64,000 nucleotides of DNA, taken from Streptomyces tateyamensis. GTDB taxonomy: Bacteria; Actinomycetota; Actinomycetes; Streptomycetales; Streptomycetaceae. Under the pieces are notes generated by a model, which saw only the letters and a list, made by a program, of their open reading frames with translations, did no database searches and was not told the origin of the DNA. Of the stretch, positions 53,795 to 61,536 are shown in pieces. Position numbers and translations under genes: made by a program. Numbering within the stretch: the first letter of the stretch is position 1; each line of letters opens with the position of its first letter. The stretch covers positions 1 to 64,000 of the forward strand of contig NZ_PYBW01000019.1 of NCBI RefSeq assembly GCF_003205575.1, in the 5' to 3' direction.

Positions 53795-54172
53795 TCACAT
53801 CACGGCTCGTAGCGTGCCGCGGAAGTGCTCGAGCGTCGTCTGCAGGTCAGCGATCGAGGCTTCCGCGGATTCGCTGCGTCGACGCTCCGTGGTCAGTTGC
53901 CGCTGGAGATCCTCGATCGTGGACTTCTGCTCGGTGTTCTCGCTCTTGAGTTTGGCCAGAGCCTTGCTCGTAGCCGCCGGGCTGTTGAGGTTGTGCCCCG
54001 GGCCCGCGAGCGGCATTCCGAGTGCCTCTCGCCGCTGGCGGATCCGCTTCTGGACGGCAGAGACGGTAATTCCGTACTCGTCGGCGATGTCCTTGACGGA
54101 GCGCTCTCCGCTGATGACGGAATCGGACAGGTTGTCCCAGAGACCCTCGGGCACCTTGCGCTCGAACGCCAC
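53795..54172 (-). CDS. Small helix-turn-helix protein with coiled coil
   Basis: A 125-residue protein. Residues 20-52 (ERSVKDIADEYGITVSAVQKRIRQRR) are a helix-turn-helix of the DnaA/MerR-like or sigma-4-like type; residues 73-112 are a coiled coil (LAKLKSENTEQKSTIEDLQRQL). The GTG start at 54172 has GGAGG four bases upstream. It may be a regulator or plasmid partition/silencing protein. It stands alone between trpS and a small unknown gene. Confidence 0.65.
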   Translation of the reverse strand: MAFERKVPEGLWDNLSDSVISGERSVKDIADEYGITVSAVQKRIRQRREALGMPLAGPGHNLNSPAATSKALAKLKSENTEQKSTIEDLQRQLTTERRRSESAEASIADLQTTLEHFRGTLRAVM

Positions 54173-54374
54173 AGCTCCTCCAGTGAATCAGTTGTTGTCG
54201 CCTACGCGATGTCGGGAAGGAGTTTGCCGGGGCTGGGGAGCCACGCCTCATCCAGAACGCCACACTTCACACGATCGGATGAAGATACGCTCAATTCATC
54301 GGCATCTTAAGTGAGTTATGGGAGATCACCGCGCGAGCCCCCGCGCCTGCGCGGGTCGGCGGATGCAGGCGAAG

Positions 54375-54773
54375 CTAGGCACTGGCGGCTGAACTCGGCG
54401 CCAGCGCAAGGTGGCGAAGTTCCTCGGGAAGGTCCCATTCGACGACTTGTAACCCGTATCGTGCGATCGTCTGTGCGGACAGTCCAAGCGCCCTCAGCGG
54501 CGTGCTCTTTCGCTTGATTGCCCACCGGTGACGCCAGTACTGCTCGTGGTAACTCAACGAATCCCACGAGTCGACGGTGACCCCTCCGCTTGCAAGCCCC
54601 TCCAACGGCAGTCCTGGCCACGGCGGCGGGGGAACCCACGCCCCCGAACTCAAGTTCACCAAGATCCAGGCCGTGCTGTAGTCCACGAGTTGTTCTCCGT
54701 GAACCGCCCAGAACCGGGAAGCGCGGTACTGCAGGATCGGCGCGAGGAACCACCGAACAGTCGTGATCTGCAT
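54375..54773 (-). CDS. Unknown protein, 132 residues
   Basis: I do not recognise a family. The sequence is rich in Trp and Leu (WAVHGEQLVDYSTAWILVNL, YHEQYWRHRWAIKRKSTPL). It lies directly next to the IS66 element. Lower G+C than the core genes suggests acquisition. No strong ribosome site is seen. Confidence 0.5.
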   Translation of the reverse strand: MQITTVRWFLAPILQYRASRFWAVHGEQLVDYSTAWILVNLSSGAWVPPPPWPGLPLEGLASGGVTVDSWDSLSYHEQYWRHRWAIKRKSTPLRALGLSAQTIARYGLQVVEWDLPEELRHLALAPSSAASA

Positions 54774-54916
54774 CAGAGCAGACTGCCCGCACGGGCCCGG
54801 CGCTCCGATGCGCCACGAGCTGGTTCACCGGAAAGGTAAGCATTCAGGAGCTTGGGCGGTCTGTGGCGGGTTGACGATGTGACAGGTCGGTTGGGTCTCT
54901 GCCAGGCTTCGGGGTC

Positions 54917-56392
54917 GTGCCTGCTGCTGCCGAGTCCGCTGTGTCGCGCGAGGATCTCCTCGCGCTGGTCGCGGTGCTGCGTGAGCAGAACGCGGCGTTG
55001 GCCGAGCAGAACGCGGTGCTGTCGGCGCGGGTCGTGCAGCAGGACGCGGAGATCGAGCGGTTGCGGGGGCGGGTCGCGGAGCTGGAACGGCGGCTGGACC
55101 GCAACTCCGGGAACTCGAACCTGCCGCCCTCGACGGACCTGTTCGGCCGCCCGAAGCCCGACCCTGAGCCGAGGAGCCCGCGGGCACGCGGCAAGCAGAA
55201 GGGCGCCCCGGGCTCGGGGCTGGTGATGGTCGAGGCCCCGGACCGGGTCGAGGACCACCGCCCCGCCAACTGCGCCGATTGCGGGGAGGGGCTCGGCGGG
55301 CGGGCGTCGGCGGGCTTCGCGCGCCGCCAGGTCTTCGACGTCCCGCTGGTGAGCGTGGCGGTAACCGAGCACCGGCTGCACAAGATCGCTTGCGACTGCG
55401 GGCACGTCACCGTCGCGACCGCGCCGGACCTGGTCGCCGGCTCGCCGTCCTCCTACGGGCCGAACCTACGCGCGCTGGCCGCCTACCTGCTGGTCCACCA
55501 GCACGTGCCGGTCGAGCGGACCGCGGAGCTGATCGCGGACCTGACCGGCGCCGCGGTGTCCACCGGCTGGGTCTCCTCGGTCCTGGCCGAGGCCGCCGAC
55601 CTGACCGTCGGCTCCGTCGACCTGATCCGCGCCCTCCTCACGCTCGGCCATGTCCTGCACGCCGACGAGACCACCACCCGGATCGGCAGCGCGCGCCGCT
55701 GGCTGCACGTCGCCTGCAACGACAGGCTCACGCTGCTCGGCCTCGCCCCGCGCTCGAAGGCCGGCGCCGACACCCTCGGGGTACTGCCCGGCTTCCGCGG
55801 CACCCTGGTCCACGACTCCCTGTCCTTCTACGGCGGTTACGCGGACACCGCCCACCAGCTGTGCGGCGCGCACCTCGTGCGTGAGCTGACCGCCGCCGAG
55901 GAGGACTGGCCGAAGCAGAAGTGGCACCAGCAGATCCGCTGGGCCTTGGCGGGGCTGAACCGGCAGGCCAGGCGCGTGCGAGGCGGCGAGATCCCCGAAA
56001 TCCCGCCCCGGAGCCTGGAGTTCTACCAGCGGCACTACCACCAGGGCGTCAACGTCGGCCTCTCCCTCCACCCCAGAGCCGAGGGCCGCAAACAGACCCG
56101 GGCCCGCAACCTCCTCGAACGCCTCCGCGACCGCGCGCACGACGTGCTCCGCTTCGCCGACCACCCGAAACAGGTCCCCTTCACCAACAACACCGGCGAG
56201 AGAGCACTCCGCCCGGTGAAGACCCAGGTCAAGATCTCCGGCTGCCACCAGTCCGAAACAGGTGCCGCGGCCTGGCTCGCCGTGCGCTCCTACCTCGACT
56301 CCGCCCGCAAGCACGGCCTGAGCGCCTTCGACGCCATCCACCGCGCCTTCACCGGCAACCTCTGGATGCCACCCATCGCCCTGCCCGCCTGA
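54917..56392 (+). mobile_element. IS66-family transposase
   Basis: A 491-residue IS66 (TnpC) transposase. A leucine-zipper-like start (LLALVAVLREQNAALAEQNAV) is followed by the RNSGNSNLPPSTDLFG region, a zinc finger (CADCGEG...CDCGH), and the DDE catalytic domain: D in HADETTTRIG, D in VHDSLSFYGG and E in NNTGERALRPVK. No TnpA/TnpB partner genes are seen, as in short IS66 forms. Terminal inverted repeats could not be identified by eye. The element has interrupted an alpha/beta hydrolase gene on its right. Confidence 0.9.
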
Positions 56393-56488
56393 CCAGCGAA
56401 CATCACACAGCGTCATATATCAGGCGCATTCCTCGTGAATGCATACCCGGAAAGAGCGACCTCATCCGACAGTACGTACGCACAGAGC

Positions 56489-56656
56489 TTGTGTCAGCCG
56501 TCGTCGGCCGTTAATCCCGAGTTGAAGCGCTTCGTGGCCAAGCGCATGGGCACCACCACCGAGGTGGCCGACGGCAGCCACGTCGTCATGCTCCCCCGCC
56601 CCGACGTGGTGCTGACCGCCATCCGCGCTGCCGCGAAGGCAGTCCAGGAGGCCTGA
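56489..56656 (+). pseudogene. C-terminal remnant of an alpha/beta hydrolase
   Basis: The reading frame ends with NPELKRFVAKRMGTTTEV, then GSHVVMLPRPDVVLTAIRAA, the usual last segment of alpha/beta hydrolases, with the catalytic histidine in SHVVML. Only about 50 residues remain; the catalytic serine part is absent. The IS66 element 100 bases upstream has probably removed or displaced it. Confidence 0.65.
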
Positions 56657-56729
56657 TCGGCAGCGCCAGCCCCCAACTCGGCCCCAGCCGCCCAACCGGC
56701 GGCTGGGGCCGAGCGCTGGTCAATTCGAC

Positions 56730-57062
56730 CTATTCATCCCATACCGCGCCGGCGAGTAGCCCATCGAAGGCCAAAGCCCTCATGGCGTCAGCGAAGTTGT
56801 CCCACTCGCGGTCGGGCTCGGTGTAGTGCTGGTCGAAGTAGGTGCGGGTGAGGTCGGGCTCGGGCCATTCGTTCGCGCAGCGGCAGCGGACGAAGACCTG
56901 GGGGCCGACGTTGAGGAGGAGCCAGTCCCGGCGGGCGCGGCACTTGGGGCAGGTGATGGGAACGCCGCGGGCGTCGAGTTCGCCCGGGTGGGGGAGGGCA
57001 CGGATGACGGGCTGGTAGGGCTCGGGGCGGGGGTTATGGAAGTCGGGGTCGTAGTCGGTCAT
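56730..57062 (-). CDS. Unknown protein with zinc-finger-like cysteines, 110 residues
   Basis: Begins MTDYDPDFHNPRPEPYQPV; contains CPKCRARRDWLLLNVGPQVF and a later CRCA, giving C-x2-C...C-x-C for a zinc ribbon. GAAAGGA lies six bases before the ATG at 57062. Typical of small proteins carried on integrated plasmids; the role is unknown. Confidence 0.65.
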   Translation of the reverse strand: MTDYDPDFHNPRPEPYQPVIRALPHPGELDARGVPITCPKCRARRDWLLLNVGPQVFVRCRCANEWPEPDLTRTYFDQHYTEPDREWDNFADAMRALAFDGLLAGAVWDE

Positions 57063-57195
57063 GTGGTCCTTTCGGGTCAGTGACGCGATGCAAGGGACCC
57101 CAAGACGTGCGGCGGTCGGGAAGTTCCCGACCGCCGCAGAAGACATCACATCTACACCTGGGCCGAGAGGTTACCCCGGCACGGTGTGCTGATCG

Positions 57196-57561
57196 TCAGC
57201 CCTCGTCAATGCAGACGAGTCCGAGCAGGTGCTCGAACTCGTCGTAGCCGTCCTTGGTCATGATGGCGACGGCGTCACCGAGGATGGCGCCTGCGGGGAG
57301 CTGGGCCCAGTAGCGCATGAGGAAGGCGCCGAGGGCCTCGACGAAGTCGCCCCGCTCAAGCTCAGCAGCGACCTTGCGGTTGGACAGGGCGACGAGGACC
57401 TCGATCTCCTGCGGGGTGACGCTCTCGGCTGCGGCCTGCTCGGCCTTGGTGAAGGGGCGTCCACCGTTGAGGAGGGACCAGGTGTTGGTGTCGGGGCGGA
57501 CCGTGTAATCCGCGTCGAGCAGCAGCGCGATGACGTTGTGGCGGATGGCGGACTGGGGCAT
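57196..57561 (-). CDS. Unknown protein, 121 residues
   Basis: Begins MPQSAIRHNVIALLLDADYT and continues with a largely helical acidic sequence (TPQEIEVLVALSNRKVAAELERGDFVEAL). AGGAG precedes the ATG by seven bases. No family recognised. It lies immediately downstream of the relaxase in the same orientation and may belong to the mobilisation operon. Confidence 0.6.
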   Translation of the reverse strand: MPQSAIRHNVIALLLDADYTVRPDTNTWSLLNGGRPFTKAEQAAAESVTPQEIEVLVALSNRKVAAELERGDFVEALGAFLMRYWAQLPAGAILGDAVAIMTKDGYDEFEHLLGLVCIDEG

Positions 57562-57616
57562 GTAAAGGCTCCTGGGAAGGGGTTGGTGGGGGGCCGCCGA
57601 GGCTTCGGCGGTGGGG

Positions 57617-59392
57617 TCAGCGCCTGGCCCGGGTGGCCGGAGTGTGCGGCTGCGCTGATGAAGGTGTGGGCACTGGCGTGGGCGTCGGGGCGGTGACGGG
57701 CATACGGGTGGTGGGGCTCTTGGCGAGTGCGGCATGGGTGCGGCGCTCCTCGGGTTTGGTCGTGGGTGTGGGGGTGGGTAGGCCGGTGTCACGGCGGATG
57801 CGCCAGGTGAGGACTGCGGCGGGCGAGTCAGCGGCGGCGAGTTCGCGTCGGCCGGCTGCCTGGGCGAGCAGGACTGTGGGGTCGTGGCCGGCAGCTTCGG
57901 CCTCGGCGAGGGTGGCGGCGAGCGCGTTCCAGCCGTTCTCGTCCAGCACCCTGGTGGCCTGGGCGGCGGGAAGTGCCTGCCGGACGGCCTGCGCCTGCCG
58001 GTCGCGCATGGGTTGGGCCAGGCGCCGGCCCTGGATGTCGAGGTGGGCGATCGGCTTGCCGGCGTGCCGCGCATAGGCGGTTCGCAGGTGGGCGGCAGCC
58101 TCGCGGGCGTGGCCCGCCTGGTGTTGGTGGCCGCGTGCGGCATGCCACTTGGCGATGACGATGGCCAGCAGGACCAGGCTGGAGAGGATGGTGGCGGCGG
58201 CGGTGCCGTCCTCCCCTCGGTTGCCGGTGGGTCCGGCGTGGAGGATGGCGCGGGCGGCCGAGCGCATGGCGCGCCGGTCCGCGCTGGCGGCGCGGGTCTG
58301 CGTGACGGCCGTGTATTCGAGGGCGCGGGCGGCCTGGTTGATCTCCTTGCGGGTGAGGACGGGGCTGGTTGCGGCGAGGGAGTCGAGGATCTCGATACCG
58401 TCGCTGATCATCGCCCCGGCTAGGCCGGCCACCTGGTCGTCGTCGAGGGCGGGCAGGGCGCCGTCGATGACGATGCTGGCCTGGTGGCGCCCGGAGGTGG
58501 GCCAGGTGCGCTGGTCGGGGTCCGGGTAGGCGGGCTGGTCGATGCCTGCGGCGAAGCGGGCCTGGATCTTGGGCCGGGTGAGGTCAGGGGCGAGCTTGCT
58601 GCCGGAGAACCAGAGCGGCTCGTCGCCTTCGGAGTTGGGGAGGGCGAAGGTGTAGCCGGTCACGTCGCCCGAGGGCGCGCGGCGCACGCCGAGTAGCACG
58701 CCCTGGCCGGCGAGCCGGGCGGTGAACTCCTCCTCGTCGCCGGCCCCGGCGAGGGCACGGCGCACGGCGGTGCGCAAGCTCTGGCGCTGAGTCTCCTCCA
58801 GGCCGAGGCGCTTGGCCTTGTGGATCTCGGAGCCCTTGGCGCGCTTGGGGATGGCCGCGCGGTACTCCTTCGTGCGGGTCTCGGACAGATCGCGCAACCG
58901 GTACTGGTGCTCGATCTCGGTGAGTTCGTCCTCCACACGGTCCTGGTCCTTGCGCAGGCGGGCCTGCTTGAGGTTGGCGCGCACGGTGGTGGCGAGGATG
59001 TGGATGTGGTCGTCGGCGTGGCGCACGGCGATCCAGCGGCAGCCGTCCGGGTCGCCGTCGGGGGCGATGCCTGCGGCGGCCACGATGCGGCGGGCGATGT
59101 CGCCCCACTCCTCGTCGCTGAGGATGCGGTCACTCGCGTCGGCGCGCACGGGTCGGTGGTAGACGTGCTTGTCGATCTTCCTGCCGTATTGGACGACGTG
59201 CAGGTCGAGGGCGTCCCGGAGCTGGGCGAGCGTGGCGGTGCGCTCGCGGCGGGGCACGCGTCCGGGATCGGGGGCGAAGCCGTCCCAGGACGCGACGATG
59301 TGCGGGTCGGTGTGCTCGTTGTGCTTGCCGGGCCCGAAGAGGTACTTGAGTGCTCCGCGGGTGTCGGAGCCGGGGATGGGCTTGCTGATCAC
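57617..59392 (-). CDS. Relaxase/mobilisation nuclease (MOBP-type)
   Basis: A 591-residue relaxase that nicks oriT and pilots the strand in conjugation. ALKYLFGPGKHNEHTDPH holds the candidate catalytic Tyr; AVRHADDHIHILATTVR is the histidine triad (HxxDxxHxH type) that binds the metal. A hydrophobic segment (ILSSLVLLAIVIAKW) near residue 405 could anchor or contact the coupling protein. The C-terminus is Pro/Thr-rich. It begins four bases inside the end of mobC (ATGA, 59389-59392). Confidence 0.85.
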   Translation of the reverse strand: MISKPIPGSDTRGALKYLFGPGKHNEHTDPHIVASWDGFAPDPGRVPRRERTATLAQLRDALDLHVVQYGRKIDKHVYHRPVRADASDRILSDEEWGDIARRIVAAAGIAPDGDPDGCRWIAVRHADDHIHILATTVRANLKQARLRKDQDRVEDELTEIEHQYRLRDLSETRTKEYRAAIPKRAKGSEIHKAKRLGLEETQRQSLRTAVRRALAGAGDEEEFTARLAGQGVLLGVRRAPSGDVTGYTFALPNSEGDEPLWFSGSKLAPDLTRPKIQARFAAGIDQPAYPDPDQRTWPTSGRHQASIVIDGALPALDDDQVAGLAGAMISDGIEILDSLAATSPVLTRKEINQAARALEYTAVTQTRAASADRRAMRSAARAILHAGPTGNRGEDGTAAATILSSLVLLAIVIAKWHAARGHQHQAGHAREAAAHLRTAYARHAGKPIAHLDIQGRRLAQPMRDRQAQAVRQALPAAQATRVLDENGWNALAATLAEAEAAGHDPTVLLAQAAGRRELAAADSPAAVLTWRIRRDTGLPTPTPTTKPEERRTHAALAKSPTTRMPVTAPTPTPVPTPSSAQPHTPATRARR

Positions 59393-60159
59393 CGGCGCTT
59401 CGCCTTCGCCAGGCGCGTCGCCGCACTGTCGATCTCAGCGATCACCTGGCGGCCCTTGTCGAACGCCCGGTGGACGGCGATGGCGGCGTCGCGGACCGCG
59501 GAGGGCTCGAGGTCGATGCCGGAGTTGTGGTCGCGGCCGAGCTGGTTGAGGTTGTTGGCCGCGCCGGCGTACTGACGCCGAAGCGCGCGCAGCTCGTCGA
59601 TCGCCTCGTCCAGGCGCGCATCGCGGTCGCCGACGCCGCAACCGCCGTCGGCGGACAGCACCTTGAGGGAGAGATAGTGCGCCACGGCGAGATGCTCGGC
59701 GGCGGCCCGCCGCTCGATCTCGGCTTTCACCTCGGGGCTGACGCGGAAGGAGAGCTTGGTGTGCTTCGGGTTCTCGTCGTCGCGGCGGCGGCGCTTGGGC
59801 GCGCGGTGGGCGTCGGCTCGATCGGCACGGAGTGCGACGCGATGCGCGGCGCGAGCGGGTACGACAACGGCGAGCGGCAGCGAGTCGGCGGCGCGCGCGG
59901 GCGCGGAGCTGCTGGGCTTCTCCTCCTTCGCCGCGCCCTCGCGGTGAAGGTCCGGTGTTGCCGAGCGCGCCCCCGCGCTCGGCAACACCGGCTCGTCCAC
60001 GCCCCCCTGGGCGTGGACGTCCGCGTCCGGACCCCGATAAGGGGTCCGGACGCACTCGCTTGCTCCGCTGTTGACCTGGCTCCGGTCAACTCCCTTGCAG
60101 GACAGTGAGGTTACAACACCGGCCGGGTGCTCGTGCGCGGCCGGTCGGGTGGTGGTCAC
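59389..60159 (-). CDS. MobC-like relaxosome protein
   Basis: Up to 256 residues. The conserved part is the C-terminal half: KHTKLSFRVSPEVKAEIERRA (ribbon-helix-helix) and LRRQYAGAANNLNQLGRDHNSG, the MobC core. The first about 110 residues are low complexity and run through three perfect DNA hairpins, so the true start may lie further in. GTG 60159 has GGAG seven bases upstream and is the best start by ribosome site. It helps the relaxase load at oriT. Confidence 0.8.
   Translation of the reverse strand: MTTTRPAAHEHPAGVVTSLSCKGVDRSQVNSGASECVRTPYRGPDADVHAQGGVDEPVLPSAGARSATPDLHREGAAKEEKPSSSAPARAADSLPLAVVVPARAAHRVALRADRADAHRAPKRRRRDDENPKHTKLSFRVSPEVKAEIERRAAAEHLAVAHYLSLKVLSADGGCGVGDRDARLDEAIDELRALRRQYAGAANNLNQLGRDHNSGIDLEPSAVRDAAIAVHRAFDKGRQVIAEIDSAATRLAKAKRR
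59952..60053. repeat. Three consecutive perfect hairpins, oriT candidate
   Basis: Inverted repeats with arms 59952-59969/59974-59991 (18 bases, 4-base loop), 59994-60004/60009-60019 (11 bases, 4-base loop) and 60023-60035/60041-60053 (13 bases, 5-base loop), all perfect, lying back to back. They sit at the 5' end of mobC, the usual oriT position in mobilisable elements. Confidence 0.7.
60070..60090. repeat. Fourth inverted repeat next to the triple hairpin
   Basis: Perfect 7-base arms (60070-60076 and 60084-60090, GTTGACC/GGTCAAC) with a 7-base loop. It may be a binding site for MobC or another relaxosome protein. Confidence 0.5.
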
Positions 60160-60253
60160 AGGGGTGCTCCAGGGATGGACTGGTGGTGGAGGTGGGGCGA
60201 GTGTCCGGCGGGGTGGGCTGGCCGAGCCGGTGCGGCATCACGGTCGGGCTGCC

Positions 60254-60280
60254 GGGTGTCCGGTGCGTCGCCGGACACCC
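60254..60280. terminator. Hairpin after the DUF2637 gene
   Basis: Perfect 10-base arms (60254-60263 and 60271-60280) with a 7-base loop, five bases beyond the minus-strand stop at 60286. Likely terminator of the upstream operon before mobC. Confidence 0.6.
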
Positions 60281-60285
60281 GCTGG

Positions 60286-61248
60286 TCAACGCCTGCCGCG
60301 CTGTTCGGCGTCGTTCCTCTCGGCGCGCAGGATGCCCATGACGTCGGTCAGGCGGTCGCCGGAGATCGTTACGCCCCTGGCGCGGACGGCCTTGCGGACA
60401 CTGGCCCGGCTGAGCCGTCCGGTGCGCTGCCACGCCTGGCGGCCGATGTCGGCGAGCGCCTCCTTGGAAGCGCCCGGCGGACGGCCGACGGGCTTGGCTG
60501 CCCTTGCGGGTGAGGGAGTTCCGGACAGGCCGTGCCCGGTGGTTCCGCGGTCGACGCTGTCCTGGGTCCGGGCGTGCTCCTCACCAGCTGGAGCGGGCGA
60601 AGGCGGCTCCGCCGGTCCGTCGCCCTCGTCGCCCGTCCGCTTGGGGGAGGGATTTCCGAACAGGGCCTGACCTGCGGATTCGTGGTCGGTCTGGTCGCCA
60701 GACGGAGGCGCCGCGAGGGCCGTGGACGGGCCAGTCTGGGCGGTGGCCGGCTCGACGGTGCTGGCGGTCGCCGTGGACGAGCGGACGCGCTCGCGCTCCA
60801 CGGCGACCCCCTGGTCGAGGGGTGCGGACGGGTCGCTGGCGGCGTGGCGGCCGGGAGTTCCGGACGCTGTGGCGGTCGCGGCCTCGGACAGGGCTGCTGC
60901 CGTGTCGGGAACCGGACGGCTGGCAGGGCGGAGACCGTGGCGGGCGATGAGGATGTACAGATGGACGGACCCGCCGAGGGCGAGTGGGGCGAGGGTGGAC
61001 AGCAGGCCGACGACGCTGTACGCGTCGCGCAGGACGAGCAGGGCCCGGACTCCGTAGGCGATGAACCCGTCGACGATCAGTGGAAAGAGGTAGGTGAGAG
61101 GGCCGCGCACGTGGACGGCGACGGCCATCTGCTGGAGCGCGTCATACGAGAGCGCGAAGCCGGCGGCGCCGAGGAGAGCGACCGCTATGCGGTCCCAGGC
61201 GCTGGCACGCCGTTCCGGCAGCGTGGCGCGGCGGATGGTGGTGGGCAT
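60286..61248 (-). CDS. DUF2637 membrane protein with C-terminal DNA-binding-like region (SpdA-type)
   Basis: A 320-residue protein. Three membrane segments in the DUF2637 domain (IAVALLGAAGFALSYDAL, LFPLIVDGFIAYGVRALLVL, LLSTLAPLALGGSVHLYIL) are followed by a long disordered stretch and a C-terminal helical RLSRASVRKAVRARGVTISG region. Such proteins lie in actinobacterial integrative elements near rep genes and are linked with plasmid spread. I chose the ATG at 61248; a GTG at 61311 would cover a palindrome. Confidence 0.75.
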   Translation of the reverse strand: MPTTIRRATLPERRASAWDRIAVALLGAAGFALSYDALQQMAVAVHVRGPLTYLFPLIVDGFIAYGVRALLVLRDAYSVVGLLSTLAPLALGGSVHLYILIARHGLRPASRPVPDTAAALSEAATATASGTPGRHAASDPSAPLDQGVAVERERVRSSTATASTVEPATAQTGPSTALAAPPSGDQTDHESAGQALFGNPSPKRTGDEGDGPAEPPSPAPAGEEHARTQDSVDRGTTGHGLSGTPSPARAAKPVGRPPGASKEALADIGRQAWQRTGRLSRASVRKAVRARGVTISGDRLTDVMGILRAERNDAEQRGRR

Positions 61249-61310
61249 GAGGGGCTTGGTGCTCCGAGGTCGTTGAGGGGGATCCGAGGCCGGGCCGTGG
61301 TGGGCGCGCA

Positions 61311-61340
61311 CGCGTTTCCCCTCTTAAGGAGGGGAACGCG
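61311..61340. promoter_or_regulatory. Inverted repeat upstream of the DUF2637 gene
   Basis: Arms 61311-61323 and 61329-61340 with one bulged T and a TTAAG loop, in the 288-base gap between the helicase stop (61537) and the DUF2637 start. It could be an operator or a terminator of the helicase gene. Confidence 0.5.
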
Positions 61341-61536
61341 CGTGCGGCTGGCGGCGCGTGAACGGCATGCAGGGACGCGTGCGCTGTGGGCTCACCGATT
61401 TCGGTGGTCTGCATGCGCGGTGTGGGCGGCTCGTGGTGGCCGGCACGCCCGGTGGCGCGTGATCGACTGCGTGATCCGCGCCGCCGGGGTGGCCGCCCGT
61501 CCTACGCGGGCCGGGCGAGCACCGAGCCGAAGCCGG

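Noticed and set aside
54840-56430. Terminal inverted repeats of the IS66 element
   Set aside because: I compared the flanks by eye and found no convincing match; the ends remain undefined.
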